A program made the position numbers and the translations under genes. Positions 28,801-35,980 of a stretch of DNA of 56,921 nt are shown piece by piece (position 1 is the first letter of the stretch; the number at the start of each line of letters is the position of its first letter). Source of the DNA: Methylophaga sp. (GTDB taxonomy: Bacteria; Pseudomonadota; Gammaproteobacteria; Nitrosococcales; Methylophagaceae); NCBI RefSeq assembly GCF_030651745.1, contig NZ_JAUSCC010000076.1, positions 1-56,921 on the forward strand, written 5' to 3'. The notes below the pieces were generated by a model that ran no database searches, had not been told where the DNA came from, and was given only the letters and a program-made list of their open reading frames with translations.

Positions 28801-28981
28801 TTTCTTTTTCAATATCCTGAGGTGTTGCGCCCGGCCACTGTGTAACTACGCTGATGGTACGAACATCCAGATCCGGGATCATTTGTATGGGGATCATACG
28901 AGCCGCGGTAATGCCGAGCACACAGACAATCAGCACCATGACGGTTAATAGTTTTGCGTTACGAATAGGTGCTTCTAACAT
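25823..28981 (-). CDS. RND efflux transporter, inner-membrane pump subunit
   Basis: This is a proton-driven RND permease of the AcrB/HAE1 superfamily, 1052 residues. It has twelve expected membrane helices and two large periplasmic loops after helices 1 and 7. The helix-4 proton relay reads GMTVDNTIVVLE, so one Asp is kept and the second is Asn, as in many non-AcrB members. QWPGATPQDIEKEI near the N terminus and RRDL/GLELVLIGDD are typical porter-domain pieces. The adaptor gene is 15 bases upstream. No outer-membrane channel gene is nearby and the substrate is unknown. The gene overlaps blc convergently. Confidence 0.92.
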   Translation of the reverse strand: MLEAPIRNAKLLTVMVLIVCVLGITAARMIPIQMIPDLDVRTISVVTQWPGATPQDIEKEILIEQERYLRNIPNLRRMESFAETGVSYVELDFPFGVEINETLIEVANALSQVPSYPENVDQPSIRSNSFSENAFMYFAVSPLPGNPLNLNIDMITDFIDDNIRTQMERVPGVSEVQLRGGAERQMQIFIDPAKLAQRGLSLTQVRDAIRARNSDTSAGDLDDGKKRYLIRTVGRFDNQQELENLILAHRNGTDILLKDVATINLGHYEVREVAVVNDERGLTMAVKREPGSNVINIKYAMMQVIEEMRRDLLHPNGLELVLIGDDVRYVESSIQNVSQNLLLGALLATVILFLFLRSMQGTLIGLMGMPVCIIAAFLGLLLFDRTINVISLAGIAFAIGMTVDNTIVVLESIEQARRRGLDRIEAAITGVREVWTAVLASSMTTILVFAPVLFVQEEAGQLYSDIAIAISVAILASMIFAVTVVPAACAHFGLGKSRGSQEDLHRRGIILHTVNWMTGGFFRRLSTMIVTVSVTLVAAWYLMPPAEYLPEGEEPKAFSSMIPPPGYNLSEMLRISEEVIQVLSDANGADPTLFDRGEALLPSLAYYFIRTTPTGLRLLSEPTRPQDIELMMNAITDLFESYPGMRAFSGRGSIISSDQGGTRAVSLDIAGPDMDNLYSTAEFALKRAEQLFENPQIDSIPGSLSLNQPLIEVRPRWSRLTEVGFTAHDFGYSVAALSDGAYVDEFFIDDDKVDMFLFSTSGQQQNLSGLAGLPVLTPNGDILPLNALADLVETVDSATLRRVDGRRTVTLLIIPPRDVALETAVKKVRNEMIPAMQAEGEVAKGINLSISGASDQLDATRESLSENLVVAVILIYLVLVAIFSHWGYPLIILTTVPLGIAGGIVGLVAVNASGSLLNAIGLPAVIQPFDMITMLGFVILLGTVVNNPILIVEQARRNLTDKAISVHTAVNQAVATRLRPILMSTLTTIFGLAPLVFIPGAGTELYRGVGIVVLVGIAVSTLITLTFLPSLLVTILSWTERKRDRPVQSSLA

Positions 28982-28996
28982 GTGCGATGAATTCCC

Positions 28997-30082
28997 TTAT
29001 CTTGCGTCGCTGATGATTTCAACTTCATCGTTGTCTCGAAGTACCTCATTGCCACGGATCACCACCAAATCATCACCTGATATACCGTCGGTGATAATGA
29101 TGCCGTCGGAGCTATCACTCCCAACATTGACACTGCGACGTTGTGCCCGGTTATCGTTATCAATAATAAAAACACTACGTCCACCATCTGGATGACGTAA
29201 AACCGCGTCCCGTGGAACAAGAAAGCCCTTGGACTTATCACCACCAATATAGATAACTGCACTGGCAGAAGTGCCGGGTAACAGTGTCACATCATCCGAA
29301 TCAACCAAGATACGAACTAAAAACGAACGGGCCTGAGCATTGCTGACAGGAACTAATGCAGTAATTTTGCCGGAAAGTTTTCGTGAGGGCAGTGAGTCAG
29401 GCAGAATTTCCACGCGAGTTTCCGTGGTGATTTCTGAAAAGCGTTCCTGTGGCACATTCACATCAAGTCTCACAGGCTCCAGAGCGACTAATTCAAGCAC
29501 TTGATCGCCTCGATTAACCCATTCGCCGGCTTCCGTCATTTTGGCGCTGATAACGCCAGAGAAGGGGGCTGGCAGTTCATGTCGACTAAGCTGTTCTGCG
29601 GTGGTGTTTTGCATAGCTTTAGCCGCTGCAAGTGAAGCCTGGGTTAATGCAAAATTTGATTCGCGATTGGCCAGTTCTGTCGCCGAGATATAATTTTCGC
29701 CACGCAATCGTTTTGCTTCCTTGACCAGGCGTTCAGCTTCACTGGCGCTGGCTTGTGCTTCGCTGGTTGCGGCTTTAGCCTGCTCCAGCTGTTGTTTGGC
29801 AATAGCGGGATCTTGTCTTAACAGAACCTGGCCCTGTTTAACCCGGTAGCCAGCATCCACTAATACCTCCTTAACTAAGCCATCAACCCGTGGAGACAGT
29901 AGAGCCCTGCGTTCAGCCGTTAATGAGCCGGATAGAGTCAGGGTTTCTGTGGATTCTGCTACTATCGGCTTACTGACGCTAACGGGAGTTGCTGCGAGGC
30001 TGGCTTGGCTCAGCAACAGAAAAACGAAACTGCAACCCAGAAGATGGTTTGACGATAATGATTTCAACATGTTGATTCGCAT
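28997..30082 (-). CDS. RND efflux adaptor (membrane fusion protein)
   Basis: The 361-residue periplasmic adaptor links the downstream RND pump to an outer-membrane channel. It has a signal peptide (hydrophobic core about residues 15-30, ending SLAA), a lipoyl-like half (VDAGYRVKQGQVLLRQDP), an Ala/Glu-rich coiled-coil hairpin (about 85-150), the second lipoyl half (LPAPFSGVISAKMTEAGEWV), then beta-barrel domains. I kept the first ATG (30082), but an ATG four codons later is possible. It is first in a two-gene operon, divergent from the AI-2E-type gene. Confidence 0.9.
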   Translation of the reverse strand: MRINMLKSLSSNHLLGCSFVFLLLSQASLAATPVSVSKPIVAESTETLTLSGSLTAERRALLSPRVDGLVKEVLVDAGYRVKQGQVLLRQDPAIAKQQLEQAKAATSEAQASASEAERLVKEAKRLRGENYISATELANRESNFALTQASLAAAKAMQNTTAEQLSRHELPAPFSGVISAKMTEAGEWVNRGDQVLELVALEPVRLDVNVPQERFSEITTETRVEILPDSLPSRKLSGKITALVPVSNAQARSFLVRILVDSDDVTLLPGTSASAVIYIGGDKSKGFLVPRDAVLRHPDGGRSVFIIDNDNRAQRRSVNVGSDSSDGIIITDGISGDDLVVIRGNEVLRDNDEVEIISDAR

Positions 30083-30219
30083 GATTAATGAACGATACCT
30101 TAAGGGATAGTTCCTGAAAGTTATTTATAAGGCGGATTTTATTACGCCACATGAGTTATTCGGGTATGCCAAAATAGTAACAGACATTATCTAAGACGAA
30201 GAACAGGACCAAAACAGAT

Positions 30220-31296
30220 ATGACGTTGCGAGCAGTTTTCAAAAATTGGGCAGAAAGATATTTTTCTGACGAAGAAGCGGTCATTTTACTGATAGTGCTG
30301 GTTATAGGGTTTGCCGTCATTATTTGGTTAGGCGGCATGTTGGCACCATTTTTTACGGCCTTGATTATCGCCTTTTTGTTACAGGGTGTAGTGAATATGC
30401 TGACCAGAAGGCATGTTCCGGAAATGATTGCGGTGGCAATAGTCTTTCTCGGTTTTGTTGGTGTGATGCTGGCGTTGGCTTTTCTGCTGATGCCGCTGTT
30501 ATGGAATCAGCTGGTCAACCTGGTACTGGAAACACCAAGAATGCTGACCAGCGGACAAAATTGGCTGGATGAGCTTCAGGCACAATATCCGACCTTGATA
30601 ACGCCGGATGAAATTCAAAACTGGATTTCAATGATGGCAAGAGAATTAAGTATTTATGGTCAGCGAGCACTGACTTTGTCCTTGGCTTCTTTAGGTAATG
30701 TTATTGGGCTGATCGTCTATTTGGTTTTGGTGCCGATCCTGGTCTTTTTTATGCTTAAAGATCGTGAAAAGCTGGTGGGCTTTATTTTATCAATGATGCC
30801 GGAAAAACGCGGCTTGATGAGCCGAATTTGGAATGAGATGGATGGTCAGATCGCCAATTATGTGCGTGGCAAGGTGGTTGAGATCATTATTGTGGGAACG
30901 GTGGCATTCATTACCTTTGCCTGGTTTGGTTTGCCCTATTCTGCATTATTAGCGGTTGTCGTCGGTTTTTCAGTGTTAATTCCATTTATTGGCGCTGCTA
31001 TAGCCACATTACCTGTTGCTGCTGTAGCTGGCTTTCATTTCGGGCTGACCGAGGACTTTGCCTATGTATTGATTGCATACGGCATTATTCAAGCTTTAGA
31101 CGGCAATGTTCTGGTACCGATACTGTTTTCAGAAGCCGTTAACCTGCATCCGGTATCTATCATTCTGGCTGTTTTATTTTTTGGTGGGATCTGGGGTTTT
31201 TGGGGCATTTTCTTTGCTATTCCTCTGGCAACGCTGCTTAAGGCGTTGGTGACGGCCTGGCCGCGAAGTTTAAAATCCCAAATTGCTTCAGATTAA
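30220..31296 (+). CDS. AI-2E/PerM-family membrane permease
   Basis: The 358-residue protein has about seven or eight membrane helices and the pattern of the AI-2E exporter (PerM/YdiK/TqsA) family: VLVPILVFFMLKDREKLVGF after the third helix cluster, and SVLIPFIGAAIATLPVA plus PILFSEAVNLHP near the C terminus. Members include sodium/proton antiporters and putative autoinducer exporters, so the transported species cannot be named. It is divergent from the RND adaptor and precedes the MgtC gene. Confidence 0.87.
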   Translation: MTLRAVFKNWAERYFSDEEAVILLIVLVIGFAVIIWLGGMLAPFFTALIIAFLLQGVVNMLTRRHVPEMIAVAIVFLGFVGVMLALAFLLMPLLWNQLVNLVLETPRMLTSGQNWLDELQAQYPTLITPDEIQNWISMMARELSIYGQRALTLSLASLGNVIGLIVYLVLVPILVFFMLKDREKLVGFILSMMPEKRGLMSRIWNEMDGQIANYVRGKVVEIIIVGTVAFITFAWFGLPYSALLAVVVGFSVLIPFIGAAIATLPVAAVAGFHFGLTEDFAYVLIAYGIIQALDGNVLVPILFSEAVNLHPVSIILAVLFFGGIWGFWGIFFAIPLATLLKALVTAWPRSLKSQIASD

Positions 31297-31352
31297 GAAA
31301 GGCCAGTTGATTTTCTGATACAAATCAAGCTTTGGCAAAGCGGGATTTGTTT

Positions 31353-31778
31353 ATGAATATCAATATCAGCCTTATTTGGTATCACTCCTATCAGCTTGGC
31401 ATAGCGTTTCTATTGGCGTTACCAATAGCCCTTAATCGCGAATACAAGGCCAGAGGTGCAGGAATGCGGACCTACCCATTGGTGTGCATCGCCTGTTGTG
31501 CTTTTATGCTGGTGGCTCGGGAGGTTTACTCGGGCGATGCAGCAGAAGCCAGAGTTATGTATGGGATTATCACTGGTATGGGATTTATTGGTGGAGGTGC
31601 CATTATGAAAAATCATGGAGGGGTGAACGGCACGGCCAGCGCTGCCGGAATCTGGTTAACGGGTGCTATCGGGTTATCAGTTGCTTATGCCCGCTATGAG
31701 ATCGCCATTGTTCTTTCCATAATGGGGTTTCTGATATTTCAAATAAGCTGTTTCTTCAAGCATGATGATCTCTGCTGA
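31353..31778 (+). CDS. MgtC/SapB-family membrane protein
   Basis: The 141-residue protein has four membrane segments and the MgtC N-terminal-domain pattern: LALPIALNREYKARGAGMRT with the conserved Arg/Glu, then GIITGMGFIGGGAIMKNHGG and GTASAAGIWLTGAIGLS. It lacks the soluble C-terminal domain of virulence MgtC, so it is a short SapB-type member. I chose the ATG at 31353; the frame is open from a TTG at 31332. The transported substrate or partner is unknown. Confidence 0.85.
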   Translation: MNINISLIWYHSYQLGIAFLLALPIALNREYKARGAGMRTYPLVCIACCAFMLVAREVYSGDAAEARVMYGIITGMGFIGGGAIMKNHGGVNGTASAAGIWLTGAIGLSVAYARYEIAIVLSIMGFLIFQISCFFKHDDLC

Positions 31779-31934
31779 ATAATTTTTGCTCAGGCAAAAT
31801 CCGTGTTTAGGCCATAAAATTTATTAACTTAGGTTAATGCGCCGGCCAGGAAATACTCCCACTATAAAATTACAGAAATCTTTTCTAAATCAATGATGGA
31901 ACGTGAAGGCCCGGATTAGGTCACAAATTAATAC

Positions 31935-31949
31935 CGGGAATATTTCCCG
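31935..31949. promoter_or_regulatory. Inverted repeat upstream of the soluble pseudoazurin gene
   Basis: CGGGAATATTTCCCG is a perfect six-base inverted repeat with a three-base centre, 76 bases before the pseudoazurin start. It sits in a 247-base gap with no open gene. Its size and position suit a regulator binding site or a short leader hairpin. No regulator can be named and no matching -35/-10 pair is clear. Confidence 0.35.
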
Positions 31950-32025
31950 TCGAGGTAAAAATTTCTTTATTATCTATTTTGCTCAGCATTAATTTAAATA
32001 ATCTAAAATCGACTCAGGAGGCTAT

Positions 32026-32448
32026 ATGCCAAAAACTAAACTTGCTTTTACAATTCCTGCAGCATTACTGTTTATGACCCAATCGGTATTTGCCGAAACA
32101 CACACGGTCACAGCTGAAGGCATGCAGTTTGCGCCAGTAGTTATAAAAATTGCCCCCGGCGATACCGTCCGTTGGGAGAATATGCCTACCCATAATGTAG
32201 AAACGATTGATGGTTTAGTGCCTGAAGGAACAGAAAAAATTAATTCACCTATGGGTGAAAACTACCAACATACTTTTGAGGAAGAGGGTATTTACATTTA
32301 CCAATGCACACCACATATCGGTGCAGGTATGGGGGGAGCCGTTATTGTTGGCGAGCCGACAAATCTGGAAGCTATTAAAGCTGCAGATGTTACCGGCGGG
32401 GTGCGTCGCGTGGTTCGACAAGCAGTTTCAGCAGCTGAATCCATGTAA
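32026..32448 (+). CDS. Soluble periplasmic pseudoazurin (type I copper protein)
   Basis: This 140-residue cupredoxin is a blue-copper electron carrier. A signal peptide of about 24 residues (ending SVFA) precedes the mature part. All four copper ligands are present: His in PTHNVET, then Cys, His and Met in CTPHIGAGM. The segment IDGLVPEGTEKINS and the C-terminal helical tail after GEPTNLEAIK are typical of pseudoazurin. Known partners of the family are copper nitrite reductase, N2O reductase and c-type cytochromes; none is encoded here. AGGAGG precedes the ATG. A paralogue with a membrane tether lies at 35981. Confidence 0.92.
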   Translation: MPKTKLAFTIPAALLFMTQSVFAETHTVTAEGMQFAPVVIKIAPGDTVRWENMPTHNVETIDGLVPEGTEKINSPMGENYQHTFEEEGIYIYQCTPHIGAGMGGAVIVGEPTNLEAIKAADVTGGVRRVVRQAVSAAESM

Positions 32449-32472
32449 TTTAACAACTACATTTTTACCCGA

Positions 32473-32504
32473 AACCTTCCGTTGTAATGACGGGAGGTTC
32501 TTTT
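32473..32504 (+). terminator. Rho-independent terminator after pseudoazurin gene
   Basis: A ten-base stem (AACCTTCCGT with ACGGGAGGTT, one G-T pair) with a seven-base loop is followed by C and four Ts. It begins 25 bases after the pseudoazurin stop and probably ends that transcript. The next gene, at 32602, would then need its own promoter. Confidence 0.7.
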
Positions 32505-32601
32505 ATGCCCCTTGTTTTCAGATTTACAGCCCACATTATAGTTGCGGTAATGGTGTTCGCTATTATATGGTAATAGTTCTTATTTACACTTAGAGGTCAA
32601 A

Positions 32602-32985
32602 ATGAAAGTATTTAATTATCTTGCTGCTGCCGCATTAAGTTTTGGTGTGGCAACAATGGCAAAGGCAGAAACGGTCGAGCATTTTAAAGGCGAATCAGCA
32701 GAAACCTTAGAAGAAGCGGTTACCCACTTCAAACGTTATAACCAGCGGCTGGAAACGTTACTGAAGAAAGATTCGATGTCAGCGGATGATGTGACCAAAG
32801 TGCATGAACTGACCTACACATTGGAAAATGCTTTGGCGAAAATTAATGAAGAATTAGATAAGTTAGCCGCGACACTGGAAGAAGTTCATTTAGCCTCTGA
32901 AAAGTATGATGCCGATGCGGTGCAGAAGCATGGCGAAGCGTATATGGAAGTTATCAAAACCATAAGCAATATGGGTGAGTCTTAA
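32602..32985 (+). CDS. Small periplasmic helical protein (DUF6746-like)
   Basis: The 127-residue precursor has a signal peptide of about 22 residues (ending MAKA). The mature part is acidic and wholly helical: VEHFKGESAETLEEAVTHFK, a middle helix with TKVHELTYTLENALAKINEE, and an end helix. It resembles the DUF6746 family of gammaproteobacterial periplasmic proteins with unknown function; some resemblance to four-helix c'-type folds is possible, but no CXXCH haem motif is present. It lies between the pseudoazurin and the convergent TonB receptor and is followed by a terminator. Confidence 0.75.
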   Translation: MKVFNYLAAAALSFGVATMAKAETVEHFKGESAETLEEAVTHFKRYNQRLETLLKKDSMSADDVTKVHELTYTLENALAKINEELDKLAATLEEVHLASEKYDADAVQKHGEAYMEVIKTISNMGES

Positions 32986-33080
32986 TGTAGAGTGAGGCCC
33001 TAATCTTTAGATGCGAGACTTGTTAGAGGATCGCCCCAATAAATCAAACCAGTTAACTATTAACGTTACCTGACAATGAA

Positions 33081-33105
33081 ACCCACCATTTTCGGTGGGT
33101 TTTTT
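33081..33105 (+). terminator. Rho-independent terminator, forward strand
   Basis: ACCCACC pairs with GGTGGGT across a six-base loop and is followed directly by five further Ts. It lies 95 bases after the small periplasmic gene and ends that forward transcript. A second hairpin for the opposite strand stands 12 bases further on. Confidence 0.85.
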
Positions 33106-33108
33106 GTG

Positions 33109-33137
33109 AAAAAAAAGCCCACCTGAAAAAGGTGGGC
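33109..33137 (-). terminator. Rho-independent terminator, reverse strand (TonB receptor)
   Basis: Read on the reverse strand, GCCCACC and GGTGGGC form a seven-base stem with a seven-base loop, followed by a run of eight Ts (the As at 33109-33116). It lies about 107 bases beyond the receptor stop and should end its transcript. Its stem is nearly the same sequence as the forward terminator beside it, so the two could also pair with each other. Confidence 0.8.
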
Positions 33138-33243
33138 TTGTCGGCAATAGTGATGCAGAAACAGCAAATCTGGGAGAAATGGCTGTTTTATTACATTGTT
33201 AAAACATGTTCTGCATACTGTTCTCCGTCAACGTTGAAGCTGA

Positions 33244-35400
33244 TTAAAAGTCGTAAGTAATGCCGCCAAAGAACAGACGTTCACGACCTGCTAACTTACC
33301 TTCGTTACGGCTAACCAAAAACTCTTTATCAAACAAGTTTTCAACACTGGCAAATAACGTCACACCAGAGTTTGGTACTCGATAATTAGCGGTAGCATTC
33401 CAGATGGTATAGCTAGGAATAATGCCATCTACACCAGTACGGTTGCCATCAAGTGATTCACGACGGGAGTTGGCTTCATCAACAAATTGTTTGCTGACAT
33501 GTTGCACACCAATTCGAGCATCCCAGCCACTGACGTGTTCATAACCCACATCCAGGTTCAACATATTGCGTGGGGCATAAATCATGCGGTTACCGTTATT
33601 CTCTGCTTCACTTGCTGTTTTATATTCTGCTTGCCACAAGTGGGTGTAGGCGCTTGAAATATAGAAGTTGTTGGTGGTGTTATAAATATCACCAAAATTA
33701 ATACGTCCAGCCAGCTCTATACCGGTTTGCTTACTTTCCCCAGCGTTAAAGAAAACATCGCCATCATCGATAATGGTGTCTTTTACATCATTATGGAAAA
33801 CGGTTGACTCAACGACAACGCCATTCAAATAAGCACTTCTGAAGCCCAGTTCGTACGATGTACTTTTCTCAGGTTTTGCTGTTGATTGAATTGAAGCATC
33901 GCGATTGGCACGTGCTGGTGAAAAGCCTTTATGTACACTCGCAAAAACGGTTGTATTTGTTAAGCCATTCCAGACAATACCGAAGCTCGGCAAGAATTCA
34001 GAGTCGCTATCACGGCCACGTTCACCAGTGATATTGTTGGTATCACTACTATCAATATCTTCTACCCGGAAGCCTGGAGTAAAGGCCCAATCACCAACAT
34101 GAGTAGTGTTTTGAGCATAATAAGAGATAGCACGCGCCTGAAGGGTTTCGTGTGAATAGGAATTATTAGCCAGAGCTAAGCGATAACTTTCACGTTCGGC
34201 CGCATTTTGTGCAAAGACTTGTTTACGTACCGCAGTGTCTTCATGATAACGCAGGCCGATGATTGCATCATTTTCAAGTCCAAACAGGCTGTGGGCAAAG
34301 TCTGCACGAGTTTCAACGCCCCAAGTGTAATATTGACGTGGAGCATGGCGACCACCACAAATACCCAGATCATCAACCATGTCTACCCGAATTGTTCCGT
34401 CGCCTGCTGCAGGACAAGAACGAAGTCTCGAATAAGACAAGCCGTCAGGGCCTAGGCGACCAGTGTTAGATGCACGGAGTCCATTACGGAATACGTCAGA
34501 GTAATAAGCTTGCGAACTGATAGTCAGTCGATCATTAACTTCAAAAGCATGTGTTACTTGAATCGAGTCCCGATCTTGTTCCCACTCATCAAGATCTACA
34601 GTGGGGTGTCTGTGTGGATCACGATCATATTCATCGATGGACAGGTAGTTCTCGGTTTGATTACGGCGATCACGAGTATGGGTCAGTTTCAAACCAAGAG
34701 TCTGGCGTTCGGTAATGTTCAGCTCGCCTTTAAAGCGATATTCTTTAACATCAAACTCACCACCCTTGAAGATGCCATCACCTTTGTTCTGGGTGTAGTC
34801 AAACATCACACCACCAATTTCATTACCAAAGCCAACGTTACCATGCAGTAAACGATATCCTTGGTTACCAAAAGCTGAGGTTACGCTACCCTCAATCCGA
34901 TCATTACGAGGAACCGGTTTGGTAACAAAGTTAACAGCGCCGCCTAAGGTTTGTGGTCCGTATAAAATTTGTCCGGCACCTTTAATGACTTCAACACGAT
35001 TCAAAAATGAAGTCGGTGTTGCATAATGGTTAACGGGATCGACATATGGTGCTAATGCCAATGGCATACCGTCTTCCATCACCATTGTTTTAGCGCTGCG
35101 ACGAGGATTTTGACCACGGATACCGATATTTAAGTCAAAGCTCATGCTGCCATCAGGAACTACCATTACACCTGGCACGGTTCTTAATTGTTCATTAATA
35201 GATAACGGCCGACGAGACTCAAGGTATTCTTCATCAATAATACTAAAAGAACCTGGAACTGCTTCGAGATTATCAGGAAGAATCCCGGTGACAGTCATTT
35301 TTCCAGTATCGAGGGTATCTTCCTCAGCCAGAACGGCGTAAGGCATCAACATCAGCGATGACATTATCGCTGTGCTGAGTAATTTTGGTTTTAGCTTCAT
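33244..35400 (-). CDS. TonB-dependent outer-membrane receptor (FecA-like)
   Basis: The 718-residue protein imports a metal chelate or similar ligand across the outer membrane using TonB energy. It has a signal peptide of about 26 residues (ending AVLAEE), a TonB-box-like TGKMTVTG, a plug domain with GIRGQNPRRS, VEVIKGAGQILYGPQTLGG and AVNFVTKP, and a 22-strand barrel ending FFGGITYDF with terminal Phe. The plug is of FecA type. The start at 35400 is fixed by a GGAGAG site. It is flanked by two pseudoazurin genes, which suggests but does not prove a link to copper. The ligand is unknown. Confidence 0.9.
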   Translation of the reverse strand: MKLKPKLLSTAIMSSLMLMPYAVLAEEDTLDTGKMTVTGILPDNLEAVPGSFSIIDEEYLESRRPLSINEQLRTVPGVMVVPDGSMSFDLNIGIRGQNPRRSAKTMVMEDGMPLALAPYVDPVNHYATPTSFLNRVEVIKGAGQILYGPQTLGGAVNFVTKPVPRNDRIEGSVTSAFGNQGYRLLHGNVGFGNEIGGVMFDYTQNKGDGIFKGGEFDVKEYRFKGELNITERQTLGLKLTHTRDRRNQTENYLSIDEYDRDPHRHPTVDLDEWEQDRDSIQVTHAFEVNDRLTISSQAYYSDVFRNGLRASNTGRLGPDGLSYSRLRSCPAAGDGTIRVDMVDDLGICGGRHAPRQYYTWGVETRADFAHSLFGLENDAIIGLRYHEDTAVRKQVFAQNAAERESYRLALANNSYSHETLQARAISYYAQNTTHVGDWAFTPGFRVEDIDSSDTNNITGERGRDSDSEFLPSFGIVWNGLTNTTVFASVHKGFSPARANRDASIQSTAKPEKSTSYELGFRSAYLNGVVVESTVFHNDVKDTIIDDGDVFFNAGESKQTGIELAGRINFGDIYNTTNNFYISSAYTHLWQAEYKTASEAENNGNRMIYAPRNMLNLDVGYEHVSGWDARIGVQHVSKQFVDEANSRRESLDGNRTGVDGIIPSYTIWNATANYRVPNSGVTLFASVENLFDKEFLVSRNEGKLAGRERLFFGGITYDF

Positions 35401-35411
35401 TTCTCTCTCCA

Positions 35412-35870
35412 GTTGTAAAAAGCCCATGAAATCTAGCTTTAGCTAATTAAGCTTCATATAGGAAAAATTCCTAAAACAGGGGAAATTACACTAGGAAATT
35501 TGAGGACTTTAGAGAGATTAGTTGCGGTATTTTTGGCGTGGTTGTAAACAACCATTTTGTTTTGATCGTTGATTTTTCAAAATTCAGTTAACTAAGGCAG
35601 TTTAGGCGGGTCTATTTTGGTGTGGTTGTAAGTAGCCATGTTGTTGGTTGTAGGCAGTCAGTTTTATAACTTGTTGTTTACATGAAAAAAAACACTACTT
35701 TTTGTTGTTTAAATGCCACGAAAAAAACATATTGTTAATTTTTGTAAGTGATTTTCGGGAAGTTGCGCACAGATTTTCAGGAGTAATGCCCTTTTTTTGC
35801 TAGTGAATCCAGTTAACTATTAGTGAGTAAATAAGCAATAAAAGGCGGCTGTTGTAAAAAAACCAATTTT
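35412..35870. repeat. Iterated GTTGTAA-type elements in the 580-base gap between receptor and tethered pseudoazurin
   Basis: The gene-free stretch 35401-35980 is strongly AT-rich and holds a repeated element. Copy A (35540-35553) is the perfect inverted repeat GGTTGTAAACAACC. Copy B (35624-35642) and copy C (35646-35664) are variants (GGTTGTAAGTAGCC, GGTTGTAGGCAGTC). Weaker copies lie at 35412 (GTTGTAAAAAGCCCATG, in the receptor leader) and 35851 (GTTGTAAAAAAACCAAT). A and B are part of 31-base direct repeats (35531-35561, 35615-35645; 26 of 31 identical). TTGTTGTTTA[C/A]ATG also recurs at 35671 and 35702. No open gene is seen. An array of regulator sites is the simplest reading. Confidence 0.55.
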
Positions 35871-35980
35871 TTTGGAATGTCAGCCGTGATTTGTCCTAAG
35901 TCAAGAAAAGCAGCTATTTGCTTATAAATCGCTTCGGGGTGATGGTATGATCGGTGAAAATTTCATTGATGGAGAGTCAA

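Noticed and set aside
33049..35822. 14-base match CCAGTTAACTATTA at both ends of the receptor region as a transposition target duplication
   Set aside because: The copies are not at element ends and no transposase is present; a few chance 14-base matches are expected in 57 kb.
35401..35980. CRISPR array or insertion-sequence remnant in the AT-rich gap
   Set aside because: The repeats are few, imperfect and irregularly spaced, and there are no cas genes, transposase fragments or terminal inverted repeats.
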